Assembly: GCA_963728395.1 (NCBI GenBank)
Contig: CAVSJJ010000002.1
Span: forward strand, 50,474 to 114,473
Source of the DNA: CAVSJJ01 sp963728395
GTDB taxonomy: Bacteria > Actinomycetota > Actinomycetes > Actinomycetales > Dermatophilaceae
Reading direction: 5' to 3'
DNA: 64,000 nt
In this document: positions 26,317 through 35,265 of the stretch, one piece after another
Position numbering within the stretch: the stretch's first letter is position 1
How the letters are laid out: every line of letters begins with the position of its first letter
Notes under the pieces: model-generated
Databases searched by the model: none
What the model saw: only the letters and a program-made list of their open reading frames with translations
Told to the model about the DNA's origin: nothing
Program-made: the position numbers and the translations under genes

Positions 26317-27567
26317 TCAGTACCAGTGCGGGCTGCGGGAGAGCCAGGCCGACCAGGCGTGGCACGGGGACCCGTAGGAGCCACGGATGTAGCCCAGGCC
26401 CCAGCGGATCTGGGTGGTGGGGTCCAGGAGCCAGTCCGCGCCCGCCGCGGCCATCTTCGAGGCCGGCAGGGACTGCGGGATGCCGTAGGCCCCGGACGAG
26501 GGGTTGCGGGCGCTCCATCGCCACCCGCTCTCGCCGGTCCACAGGCTGTCGAGACAGCCCCACTGCGACGGCGCGAAGCCGTAGGCCGGCATGAGCCGTC
26601 GCGCCACCGCCTTCGGGTCGAGCTGGGCCCGGGCGAGGGACGGCCCCCCGCCGCTGACGAGGATCGCGCCGCCGACCGCACCTGCTCGGGCCCGGGCCCG
26701 GGCGGCGCGAGCGGCCGCCCGGGCCCGCGCCGCGGCGATGCCGTCCTGCCGGCGCTGCTCGAGGACCTTCGAGGTATGCCGGAGCCGGGCCAGCCGCGCC
26801 ACTGTGGCCCGTTGGGTGCGTTGGACCGCCGCCGCGGCGGCCGCCGCCGAGAGGACCCGGGCCCGGGCTGCCTGCTCGGCCGACCGGGCCGCATCGGCCG
26901 CCTGCCGTTGCTCCTGCTCGGCGCGCCGGGCGGTCCGGGCGGCCCCGGCGGCGATGGCCGCGCTCGAGCGGGCGGTCGCGACCTCGCTCGACCAGCGTGC
27001 CCCGAAGGCGTCGAGCCCCGCGGCGGTGTCGGCGTAGGTGCGCGGGTCGCCGCTGCCGAGGAGTGCGCCGACCCCACCGAGGGTGCCGCCCGATTCGTAC
27101 AGGGCGGCGGCATACTGCCCGAGCCGGGTCCGGGACCCGGCCGCCGCTCGGGCGGCCGTGGTGGCCCGGTCGCGTGCGGCGCTCGCGTCGGCGGTCCGGG
27201 AGGCGAGCGCGGCCGCGGCCGCGGCATACGCGTCGGCGGCGTCGGCGACCTCGGTCTGCAGCCGGTCCAGCCGAGCCGCGGCGGCCTGGTAGTCGCGTTG
27301 GAGCCGGGCAGCTTCGGTGGCGGCGGCTGCAGCCCGGCGGCGGGCGGCCCGGACCCGGGCGGCGCTCGGGTAGGGGTGATGCCGCGCCGGGAGGGCGGCC
27401 GCGGCCGGGGCGGTCGGGGCGGCCATCCCGACGAGCGTCGCGGCGAGGAGGAGGACGAGACCGAGCGGCCGGACGGTCCCCGGCGTCCGGTCCCGCTCGG
27501 GGAGTCTCCGGCGGAGGCTTCCCGGTCGCGGGTTGGGCGGGGATGGTGGTCGATGGGCAGGGGGCAC
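26317..27567 (-). CDS. Secreted coiled-coil protein with lytic-transglycosylase-like C-terminal domain
   Basis: About 416 residues from GTG 27567, chosen because GAAGGGA lies about 6 nt upstream; an ATG at 27600 lacks one. A signal peptide (about residues 34-58) is followed by an Ala/Arg-rich coiled coil of about 250 residues. The C-terminal domain, from AVARRLMPAYGF to the end, has CLDSLWTGESGW, GAYGIPQSLPASKM and WGLGYI, the core of a truncated lytic-transglycosylase fold seen in actinobacterial wall proteins. It likely acts on peptidoglycan at the cell surface. Confidence 0.8.
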   Translation of the reverse strand: MPPAHRPPSPPNPRPGSLRRRLPERDRTPGTVRPLGLVLLLAATLVGMAAPTAPAAAALPARHHPYPSAARVRAARRRAAAAATEAARLQRDYQAAAARLDRLQTEVADAADAYAAAAAALASRTADASAARDRATTAARAAAGSRTRLGQYAAALYESGGTLGGVGALLGSGDPRTYADTAAGLDAFGARWSSEVATARSSAAIAAGAARTARRAEQEQRQAADAARSAEQAARARVLSAAAAAAAVQRTQRATVARLARLRHTSKVLEQRRQDGIAAARARAAARAARARARAGAVGGAILVSGGGPSLARAQLDPKAVARRLMPAYGFAPSQWGCLDSLWTGESGWRWSARNPSSGAYGIPQSLPASKMAAAGADWLLDPTTQIRWGLGYIRGSYGSPCHAWSAWLSRSPHWY

Positions 27568-27685
27568 GAGGGGTCCCTTCGACGGTGCGGGCCGGTCCAC
27601 GGTAGCGCCGACGTCACTTCCGTCACATGCAACTCATGAACAACACAGCAAACTCGCAGCCGATGGGTCGGGCGGTGGGGGCAGG

Positions 27686-27768
27686 AACTTCCCTATTGGG
27701 GAGTTGTTGTCGGCGAGTCGACGGTGGGTGGGTGTCGGTGGGGGCAGGAACTTCCCTATTGGGGAGTT
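27686..27768. repeat. Intergenic hairpin repeat, two copies (63-bp period)
   Basis: Two copies of the 20-bp core AACTTCCCTATTGGGGAGTT at 27686-27705 and 27749-27768, each flanked by GGGGGCAGG and TGTTGTCGGC. The core folds as an 8-bp stem (one mismatch, or G-U in RNA) with a 4-base loop. It lies in the divergent gap between the transglycosylase-like gene and the CoA-transferase. The same core recurs at 38469-38680 and 52981-53127. Confidence 0.85.
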
Positions 27769-27791
27769 GTTGTCGGCATAGGGTCGCGGGC

Positions 27792-28988
27792 ATGGCGGAA
27801 GAGCGTGCCCAGGGCGAGGCGGCGGCGGAACCCCAGGGCGGGGCGCCACGGACGGGGGACGGCCCGCTCGCCGGACTGCGGGTCGTCGAGCTGGCCGGCA
27901 TCGGCCCGACGCCCTTCGCGGCGCTGATCCTCGCCGAACTCGGCGCCGACGTCGTCCGGGTCGACCGGCCGGGCGGCGGCGGGCCCATCGCCGCGATCAC
28001 CGGGGGGCTGAACCGCTCGCGCCCGAGCATCGCCGTCGACCTCAAGCATCCCGACGGCCTGGCCGTCGTCCGGCGCCTCGTCGACGGGGCGGACATCCTC
28101 ATCGAGGGCCTGCGCCCCGGCGTCACCGAGCGGCTCGGCCTCGGGCCGGAGGACTGCCGCGCCCGCAACCCCCGGCTGATCTACGGCCGGATGACCGGCT
28201 GGGGGCAGGACGGCCCGCTGGCCGGGGCCGCCGGCCACGACATCACGTATGCCGCCATCACCGGCGCCCTGCACCTCGTCGGCGGCCCGGACCGGCCCCG
28301 GCCGCCGGTCAACGTCCTCGCCGACTTCGGCGGCGGCACCCTCTACCTGCTCGTCGGACTCCTCGCCGCCCTCCAGGCGCGGGAGCGGACCGGCCGCGGC
28401 CAGGTCGTCGACGCGGCCATGGTCGACGGGGCGGCGTCTCTCGTCACGATGGTCTACGGGATGCTCGGCGCCGGGATGTGGCGCGACGAGCGGGCCGCCA
28501 ACCTCCTCGACGGTGGGGCGCCGTTCTACGACACCTACGCCTGCGCCGACGGGCGGTTCGTCGCCGTCGGCGCGCTCGAGCCGCAGTTCTATGCCGCCCT
28601 CCTGCACGGGCTCGGTCTCACCTTCGCCGAGGCGCAGTACGACACGGACGCCTGGCCGGCGCATCGCGCGGCCATCGCCGCCGCGTTCGCCACCCGGACC
28701 CGGGCGGAGTGGGCCGAGCGGTTCGAGGGCACCGAGGCCTGTGTCGCCCCCGTCCTCGGCCTCACCGAGGCCCCGTCGCACCCACACCTGCGGGCCAGGG
28801 GCACCTTCGTCGACACCCCGACGGGACCGGTGCCGCGCGTGGCCCCCCGCTTCTCCGACACCCCGGCCCGCGACCCGGGCCCGGAGCGCGCCCCTGGGGC
28901 CGACACGTCCGACTACCTCCTCGCCCACGGTTTCGCCCGGGCGGAGCTGGCGGCGCTGCTCGCGAGCGGAGCCGTGGCGCAGGCCTGA
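27792..28988 (+). CDS. CaiB/BaiF family CoA-transferase (alpha-methylacyl-CoA racemase-like)
   Basis: A 398-residue family III CoA-transferase/racemase. It opens with LAGLRVVELAGIGPTPFAALILAELGADVVRV (from about residue 26), and YGRMTGWGQDGPLAGAAGHDITYAAITG near 133 matches the alpha-methylacyl-CoA racemase group (His and Asp of the active site in GHD). The next gene is an enoyl-CoA hydratase, suggesting fatty acid or branched-chain acyl-CoA catabolism. The ribosome binding site is weak. Confidence 0.88.
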   Translation: MAEERAQGEAAAEPQGGAPRTGDGPLAGLRVVELAGIGPTPFAALILAELGADVVRVDRPGGGGPIAAITGGLNRSRPSIAVDLKHPDGLAVVRRLVDGADILIEGLRPGVTERLGLGPEDCRARNPRLIYGRMTGWGQDGPLAGAAGHDITYAAITGALHLVGGPDRPRPPVNVLADFGGGTLYLLVGLLAALQARERTGRGQVVDAAMVDGAASLVTMVYGMLGAGMWRDERAANLLDGGAPFYDTYACADGRFVAVGALEPQFYAALLHGLGLTFAEAQYDTDAWPAHRAAIAAAFATRTRAEWAERFEGTEACVAPVLGLTEAPSHPHLRARGTFVDTPTGPVPRVAPRFSDTPARDPGPERAPGADTSDYLLAHGFARAELAALLASGAVAQA

Positions 28989-29079
28989 GCGCGGGCGTCG
29001 GTCCGCGTCGACCTGGTCGGGCGGCCCCGACTGATGAGAGGCTGGTATGCCGCCCGCGCCCACCTCCCGAGGAGCCCTC

Positions 29080-29871
29080 ATGTCCGACCGCGTCCGCATC
29101 GGCATCGCCGGCCCGGTCGCCCGGATCACCCTCGATGACCCGGACCGGCTCAACGCCGTCGATGCGGCCATGCTCGACGCGGTGGCGGACGCCGTGGTCC
29201 GGCTGGGCGCCGACCCCGGGGTGCGGGCCATCGCCGTGACGGGCGCCGGCCGCGGCTTCTGCGCCGGCGCGAACCTCGGTGGCGGAGCCGACGAGGCAGC
29301 CGACGCCGCCGCGCGGGTCAACACGAGCACCCTCGACGCGGCGGTCCGCGCCGTCCGGGCCATCGTCGACTGCCCGGTGCCGACCGTCGCGCTCGTCCAC
29401 GGCGTCGCGGCCGGCGTCGGGGTGTCGGTCGCGCTGGCCTGCGACTACGTCCTCGCCAGCGAGGCGGCGTCCTTCGTCCTGGCCTTCGCCCGGATCGGGC
29501 TGATGCCCGACGGCGGGGCGACGGCCCTCGTCGCCGCCTCGATCGGCCGGGCAAGGGCCATGCGGATGGCGCTGACCGGCGAGAAGGTCGACGGCGGGAC
29601 GGCCGCGGCGTGGGGTCTGGCCAGCGAGTGCGTCGAGGCGGTGAGGTTCGACGAGCGCGCCGCGGCCCTCCTGGCCGCGCTCGCCGCCTCGGCGCCGGAG
29701 GCGGCCCGGCTCACGGCCGCCGCGGTCAACGCCGCCAGCCTCGACCTCGAGCCGGCCTTCGAGCGCGAGAACAGCGGCCAGACCCGGCTCCTGGCGAGCG
29801 CGGACTTCCGCGAGGGTGTCGCCGCCTTCCTCGAGAAGCGCCCGGCCCGGTTCGGCGCACCGCCCGCCTAG
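29080..29871 (+). CDS. Enoyl-CoA hydratase/isomerase family protein
   Basis: A 263-residue crotonase-fold protein. The oxyanion loop is GAGRGFCAGANLGGG near residue 48, and a second is HGVAAGVGVSVALACDYVLAS near 107. The ATG follows GAGGAG. The first catalytic Glu position of true hydratases is not obvious, so isomerase or other crotonase activity is possible. It probably forms a unit with the CoA-transferase 91 nt upstream. Confidence 0.88.
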   Translation: MSDRVRIGIAGPVARITLDDPDRLNAVDAAMLDAVADAVVRLGADPGVRAIAVTGAGRGFCAGANLGGGADEAADAAARVNTSTLDAAVRAVRAIVDCPVPTVALVHGVAAGVGVSVALACDYVLASEAASFVLAFARIGLMPDGGATALVAASIGRARAMRMALTGEKVDGGTAAAWGLASECVEAVRFDERAAALLAALAASAPEAARLTAAAVNAASLDLEPAFERENSGQTRLLASADFREGVAAFLEKRPARFGAPPA

Positions 29872-29902
29872 ACACCGGCGGGAGGCCCTCGGGGACGCCA
29901 AC

Positions 29903-29908
29903 TAGGGT
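29903..29908 (+). promoter_or_regulatory. Putative -10 box of a leaderless gpgS transcript
   Basis: TAGGGT ends 7 nt before the GTG at 29916, so transcription would start at the start codon itself. Leaderless mRNAs of this geometry are common in actinobacteria. Confidence 0.45.
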
Positions 29909-29915
29909 GTGCCCC

Positions 29916-30893
29916 GTGGCAACGGAGTCAGGGGCGGTCCCGACCGGCGAGGTCCGCTCCTTCGACGCGGGGGAGTGGACGCCCGGCGTCCTCCTCGCCG
30001 CCAAGGGTGACCAGCGGGTCAGCGTCGTCATCCCGGCGCGCGACGAGGAGGCCACCATCGGCGGGATCGTCGCCGCCGTGCGGGAGATGTGGGTCGAGGC
30101 GGTGCCGCTCGTCGACGAGCTCGTCGTCATCGACTCCGACTCGGGCGACGCGACGGCCGAGCTCGCCCGGTCCGCCGGGGCGAGGGTGCACGCCGCCGGC
30201 GACATCCGCCCCGAGCTCGGCCCGGCGCGCGGCAAGGGGGAGGCGCTGTGGAAGGCGCTGCACGTGACGACCGGCGACATCCTCGTCTTCCTCGACGCCG
30301 ACCTCATCGAGTGGGGGACGCACTTCGTCTCGGGCCTGGCCGCCCCCCTTCTCACCGATCCCACCCTGCGCCTGGTCAAGGCCGTCTACGAGCGGCCGTT
30401 GCTCGGCGCCGACGGGCACGAGGTCGAGAGCGGCGGCCGGGTGACCGAGCTCGTCGCCCGGCCACTCATCGCGCTGCACTGGCCCCAGCTCGCCGGGCTC
30501 GTCCAGCCGCTCGCCGGCGAGTGGTCGGTGCGCCGGTCGGCCTTCGAGGCGTATGCCGTGCCGTGCGGCTACGGCGTCGAGCTCGCCGCGCTCGTCGACA
30601 CCGTTCTCGCGGCCGGGCCGCAGGCCATCGCCCAGGTCGACCTCGGCCGGCGCGCGCACCGCCACCACCGGCACGACACCCTCGGCCAGATGGCGGTCCA
30701 GGTCATGGCAGCGGTCGAGACCCGGCTCGGGGAGCGGGCGGCATACCCGGGTCCGGCCACGGTCCCGCTGCGCCAGTTCGACCGTCGGGGACCGCGCTGG
30801 AGCGCCTGGGAGACCGACGTCGACATCACCGAGCGTCCGCCGGCCCGCTCCGTCGCGGGCTATCTCCCCTCGTCCCGGGAGGGGGGCGCGTGA
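29916..30893 (+). CDS. gpgS: Glucosyl-3-phosphoglycerate synthase
   Basis: A 325-residue GT-A glycosyltransferase (family GT81) making glucosylglycerate phosphate from an NDP-glucose and 3-phosphoglycerate, the first step to methylglucose lipopolysaccharide or glucosylglycerate. Motifs are VSVVIPARDEEATIGG near residue 34, GKGEALWKAL near 107 and the metal-binding DAD in VFLDADLIEWGTHF near 125. The link with a folP-like gene matches the mycobacterial Rv1208-Rv1207 order. It ends in a GTGA overlap with that gene. Confidence 0.9.
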   Translation: MATESGAVPTGEVRSFDAGEWTPGVLLAAKGDQRVSVVIPARDEEATIGGIVAAVREMWVEAVPLVDELVVIDSDSGDATAELARSAGARVHAAGDIRPELGPARGKGEALWKALHVTTGDILVFLDADLIEWGTHFVSGLAAPLLTDPTLRLVKAVYERPLLGADGHEVESGGRVTELVARPLIALHWPQLAGLVQPLAGEWSVRRSAFEAYAVPCGYGVELAALVDTVLAAGPQAIAQVDLGRRAHRHHRHDTLGQMAVQVMAAVETRLGERAAYPGPATVPLRQFDRRGPRWSAWETDVDITERPPARSVAGYLPSSREGGA

Positions 30894-31753
30894 GGTTCCG
30901 GCTGGGACGTCGCGAGTACGACGAGACGGCCCGGCTCGTCATGGCGATCGTCAACCGCACCCCGGACTCGTTCTACGACAGGGGACTCACCTGGGCAGAG
31001 GACGCGGCGTTCGAGCGGGTGCGCCAGGTCGTCGACGAGGGCGCCGACATCGTGGACATCGGTGGCATCAAGGCGGCGCCGGGCGCCGAGATCGACGCGG
31101 CCGAGGAGATGCACCGGGTCGTCGGCTTCGTCGAGAAGGTCCGGGAGGAGCACCCGGACATCATCATCAGCGTCGACACGTGGCGCAGCGAGGTCGCCCG
31201 CGCGGTGTGCGAGGTGGGCGCGGACCTCATCAACGACGCGTGGGGCGGGGCGGACCCGGGGGTCCCCGAGGTGGCGGCCGAGTTCGGGGTGGCCCTCATC
31301 TGCACGCACACCGGCGGGGTGACGCCGCGGACCCGGCCGCACCGGATCGAGTACGACGACGTCGTCGCGGACGTCGTCGCCTCGCTCACCGAACAGGCGG
31401 AGCGGGCCGTGTCGCTGGGGGTGGAGCGGGAGCGGCTGCTCATCGACCCGGCGCACGACTTCGGCAAGAACACGTGGCACTCGCTCGAGGTGACTCGTCG
31501 GCTCGGCGAGCTGACGTCCCTGGGCTGGCCGGTGCTCGTGTCGTTGTCGAACAAGGACTTCGTCGGCGAGTCCCTCGGTCGCCTCGTCGGTGAGCGGCTC
31601 ACCGGCACCCTCGCGACGACGGCGATCTCGGCCTGGCTCGGTGCGCAGGTCTATCGGGTCCACGAGGTGCTCCAGACCCGCGAGGTGCTCGACATGGTCT
31701 CGGTCATCGCCGGCGATCTGCCGCCGGCGCGGACGACGCGGGGGCTCGCGTGA
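30890..31753 (+). CDS. Dihydropteroate synthase homologue (FolP2-like)
   Basis: A 287-residue TIM barrel of the DHPS family. It has VMAIVNRTPDSFYDRG near residue 15, DIVDIGGIKAAPG near 50, SVDTWRSEVARAV near 88, LINDAWGG near 108, and VLVSLSNKDFVGE near 215. The conserved residues differ from classic folate-cluster FolP. Together with linkage to gpgS, this points to the FolP2 paralogue, whose pteroate activity is doubtful in mycobacteria. It is coupled to neighbours on both sides by start-stop overlaps. Confidence 0.85.
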   Translation: MRFRLGRREYDETARLVMAIVNRTPDSFYDRGLTWAEDAAFERVRQVVDEGADIVDIGGIKAAPGAEIDAAEEMHRVVGFVEKVREEHPDIIISVDTWRSEVARAVCEVGADLINDAWGGADPGVPEVAAEFGVALICTHTGGVTPRTRPHRIEYDDVVADVVASLTEQAERAVSLGVERERLLIDPAHDFGKNTWHSLEVTRRLGELTSLGWPVLVSLSNKDFVGESLGRLVGERLTGTLATTAISAWLGAQVYRVHEVLQTREVLDMVSVIAGDLPPARTTRGLA

Positions 31754-32409
31754 TCCGGTCGGTGACCGTGGTGCCGAGCCCGCCGCTGCTGCTGTCGGAG
31801 TATGCCGGTCGCGACGACGCGGGTGCCGCGTTGCGCGGCGCGGCGGTGCGCCTCCTCGGCCGGGCGGGGGCCGACGCCGGCGGGTCCCCGGGCGGGTCGC
31901 TCGTGCTGGTCACGGTGACCGACCGAGAGCCGCGGAGCACGAAGCCGGCGCTCGGTCGCCGGGTCGGCCAGCTGCTGCTCCGGCTGGCGGGGCGGGTTGC
32001 GAGCGACGTCGTCGAGGTGCCCTGGGATGCGCCCCTCGAGACCTGCCGGACCCTCGGCAGCGCCCTCGCGGCGGCGCCCGGCGCCCTCGACCTCGTCGTC
32101 GTCGGTGACCTCAGTGCTCGCCGGGGTGAGAAGGCACCCGGGTACCTCGACGAGCGGGCGGCCGGTTTCGACGACGCGGTGCTGTCGGCGCTGTCCACCG
32201 CGGACGCCGAGGCGCTGCTGGCGATCGACGTGGGGCTCGCGGCCGACCTGCTGGCCCAGGGGCGGGCGGCCCTCCAAGTGGCGGCCGCCGCCATGCTGGG
32301 CGGTCCTCGAGGGAGCGCGCTCGCGGCATACCGGTGCGTGTCCCTCGAGCACAGCGACCCCTTCGGCGTGCTCTACGTCCTCGCCCGGCTGGAGCGGCTG
32401 GCCGACTGA
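31750..32409 (+). CDS. LigB/Memo-like class III dioxygenase-fold protein
   Basis: A 219-residue protein starting at GTG 31750, inside the folP2 stop. It begins SVTVVPSPPLLLSEYAG, with LDLVVVGDLSARRGEKAPGYLDERAAGFD near 117 and GLAADLLAQGRAALQVAAAAM near 165. This resembles the small actinobacterial proteins annotated as class III extradiol dioxygenase subunit B-like. Few His residues remain, so catalysis is doubtful. Operon position suggests a link to gpgS/folP2. Confidence 0.55.
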   Translation: MIRSVTVVPSPPLLLSEYAGRDDAGAALRGAAVRLLGRAGADAGGSPGGSLVLVTVTDREPRSTKPALGRRVGQLLLRLAGRVASDVVEVPWDAPLETCRTLGSALAAAPGALDLVVVGDLSARRGEKAPGYLDERAAGFDDAVLSALSTADAEALLAIDVGLAADLLAQGRAALQVAAAAMLGGPRGSALAAYRCVSLEHSDPFGVLYVLARLERLAD

Positions 32410-32468
32410 CGGCGGGTCGGTCCGGCCGCGGCGCACCGCAGCGGATGGTCCCACGCGACGCTCGCCGC

Positions 32469-32474
32469 TAGACT
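32469..32474 (+). promoter_or_regulatory. Putative -10 box
   Basis: TAGACT (TANNNT) lies about 53 nt upstream of the GTG of the beta-lactamase-family gene, with GAGAGGAGGGGACGGAGG between them as ribosome binding region. Confidence 0.35.
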
Positions 32475-32527
32475 CTCAGACCCCTCGGCCCGGGTGCGGG
32501 TGAGAGGAGGGGACGGAGGCTTCGACG

Positions 32528-33942
32528 GTGCGGCGGCTGATGGCGATCCTGGCCCTGGGCCTGGGGGCCGTCCTGCCCGCGGTGGGGACGGACGGGACGA
32601 TCGATGAGGTCATCGACGCCGAGATGCCCGGCTCCGGCGTCCCGGGCCTGTCCTACGCCGTCGTGTCCGAGGGCGGCCTCGCGTCGGCCGGGGCGCGGGG
32701 CGTCCTCAGGTCGGGGGGGAGGAGAAGGTCACCTCGCACACCCCGTTCGTCATCGGGTCGATCTCGAAGAGCTTCACCGCGCTGGCCGTCATGCAGCTCG
32801 TCGAGGCGGGCGAGGTCGAGCTGGACGCGGAGGTCGCGCGCTATCTCGACGGGTTCTCCGGCAGGCCGGCCGGCTCCATGACGATCCGTCAGCTGCTCAG
32901 CCACACGAGCGGGTTCTCCACCCTGCAGGGCAACGCCGCGCCGACGGACGCGACGGGTGGGCCGGACGAGCTGGCCCGCCGGGTGGACCGGCTCGCCGGG
33001 ATGGATCCGGCCCACCGGCCCGAGGAGAGGTGGGAGTACTCCAACGCCAACTACGAGGTCCTCGGCAGGGTCGTCGAGGTCGTGAGCGGCCGGGACTACC
33101 AGTCGTACGTCACGGCCAACATCCTCGAGCCCGTCGGCATGACGCACAGCTTCGTGTCGGACGGCGCGGTCCACGAAGGCATGGCGACGGGGCACCGTCC
33201 CTGGTTCGTCACGAAGCGTCCGCTCACTGACACCGCGACCTCCCGGGGCATGGCACCGGCGGGCGGGATCGTCGCGAGCGCCGCCGACCTCGGCCGCTAT
33301 CTCGCGATGATGATGAACGGCGCGGACGACGTCATCAGCGCCGACGGCAAGGCGCTGATGATGCGTCCGGCCGGCGCGGCGTCGCCGTTCTACGGTCTCG
33401 GCTGGTTCGTGGACTCCGAGAACGACAGCGTCTGGCACTCCGGGTCGACCCCCGGGTTCGAGAGCCTGGCGACGATGATCCCCGCACAGAACAGGGGCGT
33501 CGTCGTCCTCGTCAACGGCGGGAGCGGGGTCGGCTTCGGGGAGACGGCGCAGCTGCGCAACGCGGTCACCGCCGCGGCGCTGGGCCTGGACTACGCCGGT
33601 GAGGGCTCCCGGTGGGGCCAGAAGGCCCTCTTCCTCGGTCTCGTGCTGCTGCCGTTCCTCTACCTGCTCAGCATGGTCTGGGCCTGGCGACACCGCCGGG
33701 ACATCCGCGCCAAGACCGGGGGGTTCGGCCGGTTCAGCCTGTGGTTCCCGTTGCTCACCACCGGCGTCGCCGCCTGGGTCGTCCTCGGCCTCGTGCCGGA
33801 CCTGCTCGGCGCCCCGATCGGCACCTTGTGGCTGTTCCAGCCCGACCTCGGCCTGGCGCTCATCGCCACCGCCGTGCTCGGGGTGGTGTGGGCCGGGTTC
33901 CGGCTCGCCGTGGCCTACACGGGCCGCCCCGCCCCGCCCTGA
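32528..33942 (+). pseudogene. Beta-lactamase family serine hydrolase with membrane tail, frameshifted
   Basis: The first 65 or so codons from GTG 32528 encode a signal peptide and the start of a class C beta-lactamase/PBP4*-like domain. The frame then breaks at the G7 tract 32713-32719. One additional G restores the sequence S-G-G-E-E-K-V-T and leads into FVIGSISKSFTAL (SxxK), continued in frame to 33942. Later motifs are WEYSNANYEVLG (YxN) and VWHSGSTPGF (HxG). The last 100 residues hold three to four membrane helices. This is either a real frameshift, a phase-variable tract or an assembly error. Confidence 0.8.
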
Positions 33943-33989
33943 CCCCGCCCCCCCGTCCCGTCCCTGACCCCGCCCCCCCGTCCCGTCCC
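33940..33989. repeat. 25-bp tandem duplication spanning the stop codon
   Basis: The stretch beginning with the TGA stop (33940-33942) and running through CCCCGCCCCCCC to GTCCC is repeated once with a 25-bp period (second copy from 33965). Each copy holds a C7 run. Confidence 0.7.
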
Positions 33990-34022
33990 AACTTTCCCGC
34001 CGGATCCGGGAACCTGGCACCT

Positions 34023-34065
34023 CACCCCGGAACATTCCCCTGGCGAAGTGCAAGGTTCCGGGGTG
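34023..34065. terminator. Terminator-like hairpin between convergent genes
   Basis: Perfect 11-bp stem CACCCCGGAAC (34023-34033) with GTTCCGGGGTG (34055-34065), loop of 21 nt, between the beta-lactamase-family gene (+) and the sialidase-like gene (-). No T-tract follows. Confidence 0.55.
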
Positions 34066-34098
34066 AAGCACTCGTGGGTGGCTGGGCGGACCCGCCGG

Positions 34099-35265
34099 TC
34101 AGCCGGTGCGTGCCTCCAGGACCTCCACCGCGAGCACCGTCGGCAGGTGCCGGGCGATCTCGTCCCAGCTCTCACCCTCGTCGCGGCTTGCGAAGACCGA
34201 GCCGGTGTTGGTCCCGAAGTAGACGCCGGCAGGGTCGCGGCGGTCGCCGGCCATCGCCTGGCGGAGCACGGTGAAGTAGCACGACTCCTGGGGCAGCCCG
34301 CTTCGCAGGGCCTGCCACGTCGCACCGGCGTCGCGGGAGCGCCACACCGCGGCCGCGGCATCCGGCGGGAAACGGCCATCGCTGTCGCCGTTGAGCGGCA
34401 CGGTCCAGATGGTTCGCGGGTCGCGCGGGTGCACCCGGATCGGGAAGCCGAAGGTCGAGGGAAGACCGTCGGTGATGTCGTCCCACCCGTGGCCGCCGTC
34501 GGTGGAGCGCCACACGCCGTGGTGGTTCTGCTGGTAGAGCAGGTCCTCCTCCCCGTCGGCGCGGACGACGTGGTGGACGCAGAAGCCGGTGTGCCCGTCC
34601 GCGGCCGCCGCGGGGTGCTCGGACCGGCCACCACCCGAGGCGTCGGCGAGGTCGTTGCGCCGCTCCCACGTCACGCCGCCGTCCTCGCTCGCGAAGACGC
34701 CGGCGGCGGAGATGCCGATCCAGAGCCGCTCGGGGTCGGCGGGATCGGCGACGATCGTGTGGAGGACGAGGCCGGCGGCTCCGGGCATCCACTCCGCGGC
34801 GGACGGGTGGTCGGTCAGGCCCTTGACGACCGACCACGTGGCGCCGTCGTCGTCGCTGACGAGGAGCGTGGCTGGCTTGGTCCCGGCATACAGCCGGTCG
34901 CCGACGCGGGCGAGCGACCACACCTGGGTGAACTGGTCGCCGAACGGCGCTGGTGCCTCGCTCCAGCCGATGGTCGTGGCGAACTCGGGGTCGCTCGCCG
35001 CCCACGCGTCGAGCTGGCCCGTCGTCAGCTTGCTGAGCGACCAGGTCACGCCCCCGTCCTGCGACCGCCACACGCCGGCGCCCGACCAGTCCCCACCGCC
35101 GCCGGCCCACATGGCGCCCGTCGCCGGGTCGCCGATGAGGTGGTTGACCGGCCACCCGCCGCAGTACGGGCCTCGGACGGACCAGCGCGTCCGGTCGGCG
35201 TCGCCGTCGATGACGAACGCGCCCTTCGTCGTGCCCACGAGCAGGTGGATCGCCGCATCGGACAT
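34099..35265 (-). CDS. Sialidase/BNR-repeat beta-propeller protein
   Basis: A 388-residue protein, start ATG 35265 with AGGAAGGGG upstream. It contains repeated Asp-box (BNR) motifs of the S-x-D-x-G-x-T-W type: SQDGGVTW near 61, SDDDGATW near 136, SEDGGVTW near 190, STDGGHGWDD near 257, SRDAGATW near 310 and SRDEGESWDE near 365. No signal peptide is seen. Such propellers in actinobacteria are annotated as WD40/exo-alpha-sialidase-like, mostly without proven activity. Confidence 0.8.
   Translation of the reverse strand: MSDAAIHLLVGTTKGAFVIDGDADRTRWSVRGPYCGGWPVNHLIGDPATGAMWAGGGGDWSGAGVWRSQDGGVTWSLSKLTTGQLDAWAASDPEFATTIGWSEAPAPFGDQFTQVWSLARVGDRLYAGTKPATLLVSDDDGATWSVVKGLTDHPSAAEWMPGAAGLVLHTIVADPADPERLWIGISAAGVFASEDGGVTWERRNDLADASGGGRSEHPAAAADGHTGFCVHHVVRADGEEDLLYQQNHHGVWRSTDGGHGWDDITDGLPSTFGFPIRVHPRDPRTIWTVPLNGDSDGRFPPDAAAAVWRSRDAGATWQALRSGLPQESCYFTVLRQAMAGDRRDPAGVYFGTNTGSVFASRDEGESWDEIARHLPTVLAVEVLEARTG

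Noticed and set aside
27686..27768. Classical rho-independent terminators
   Set aside because: Stems are short and no T-tract follows; the location in a divergent gap also argues against termination as the main role.
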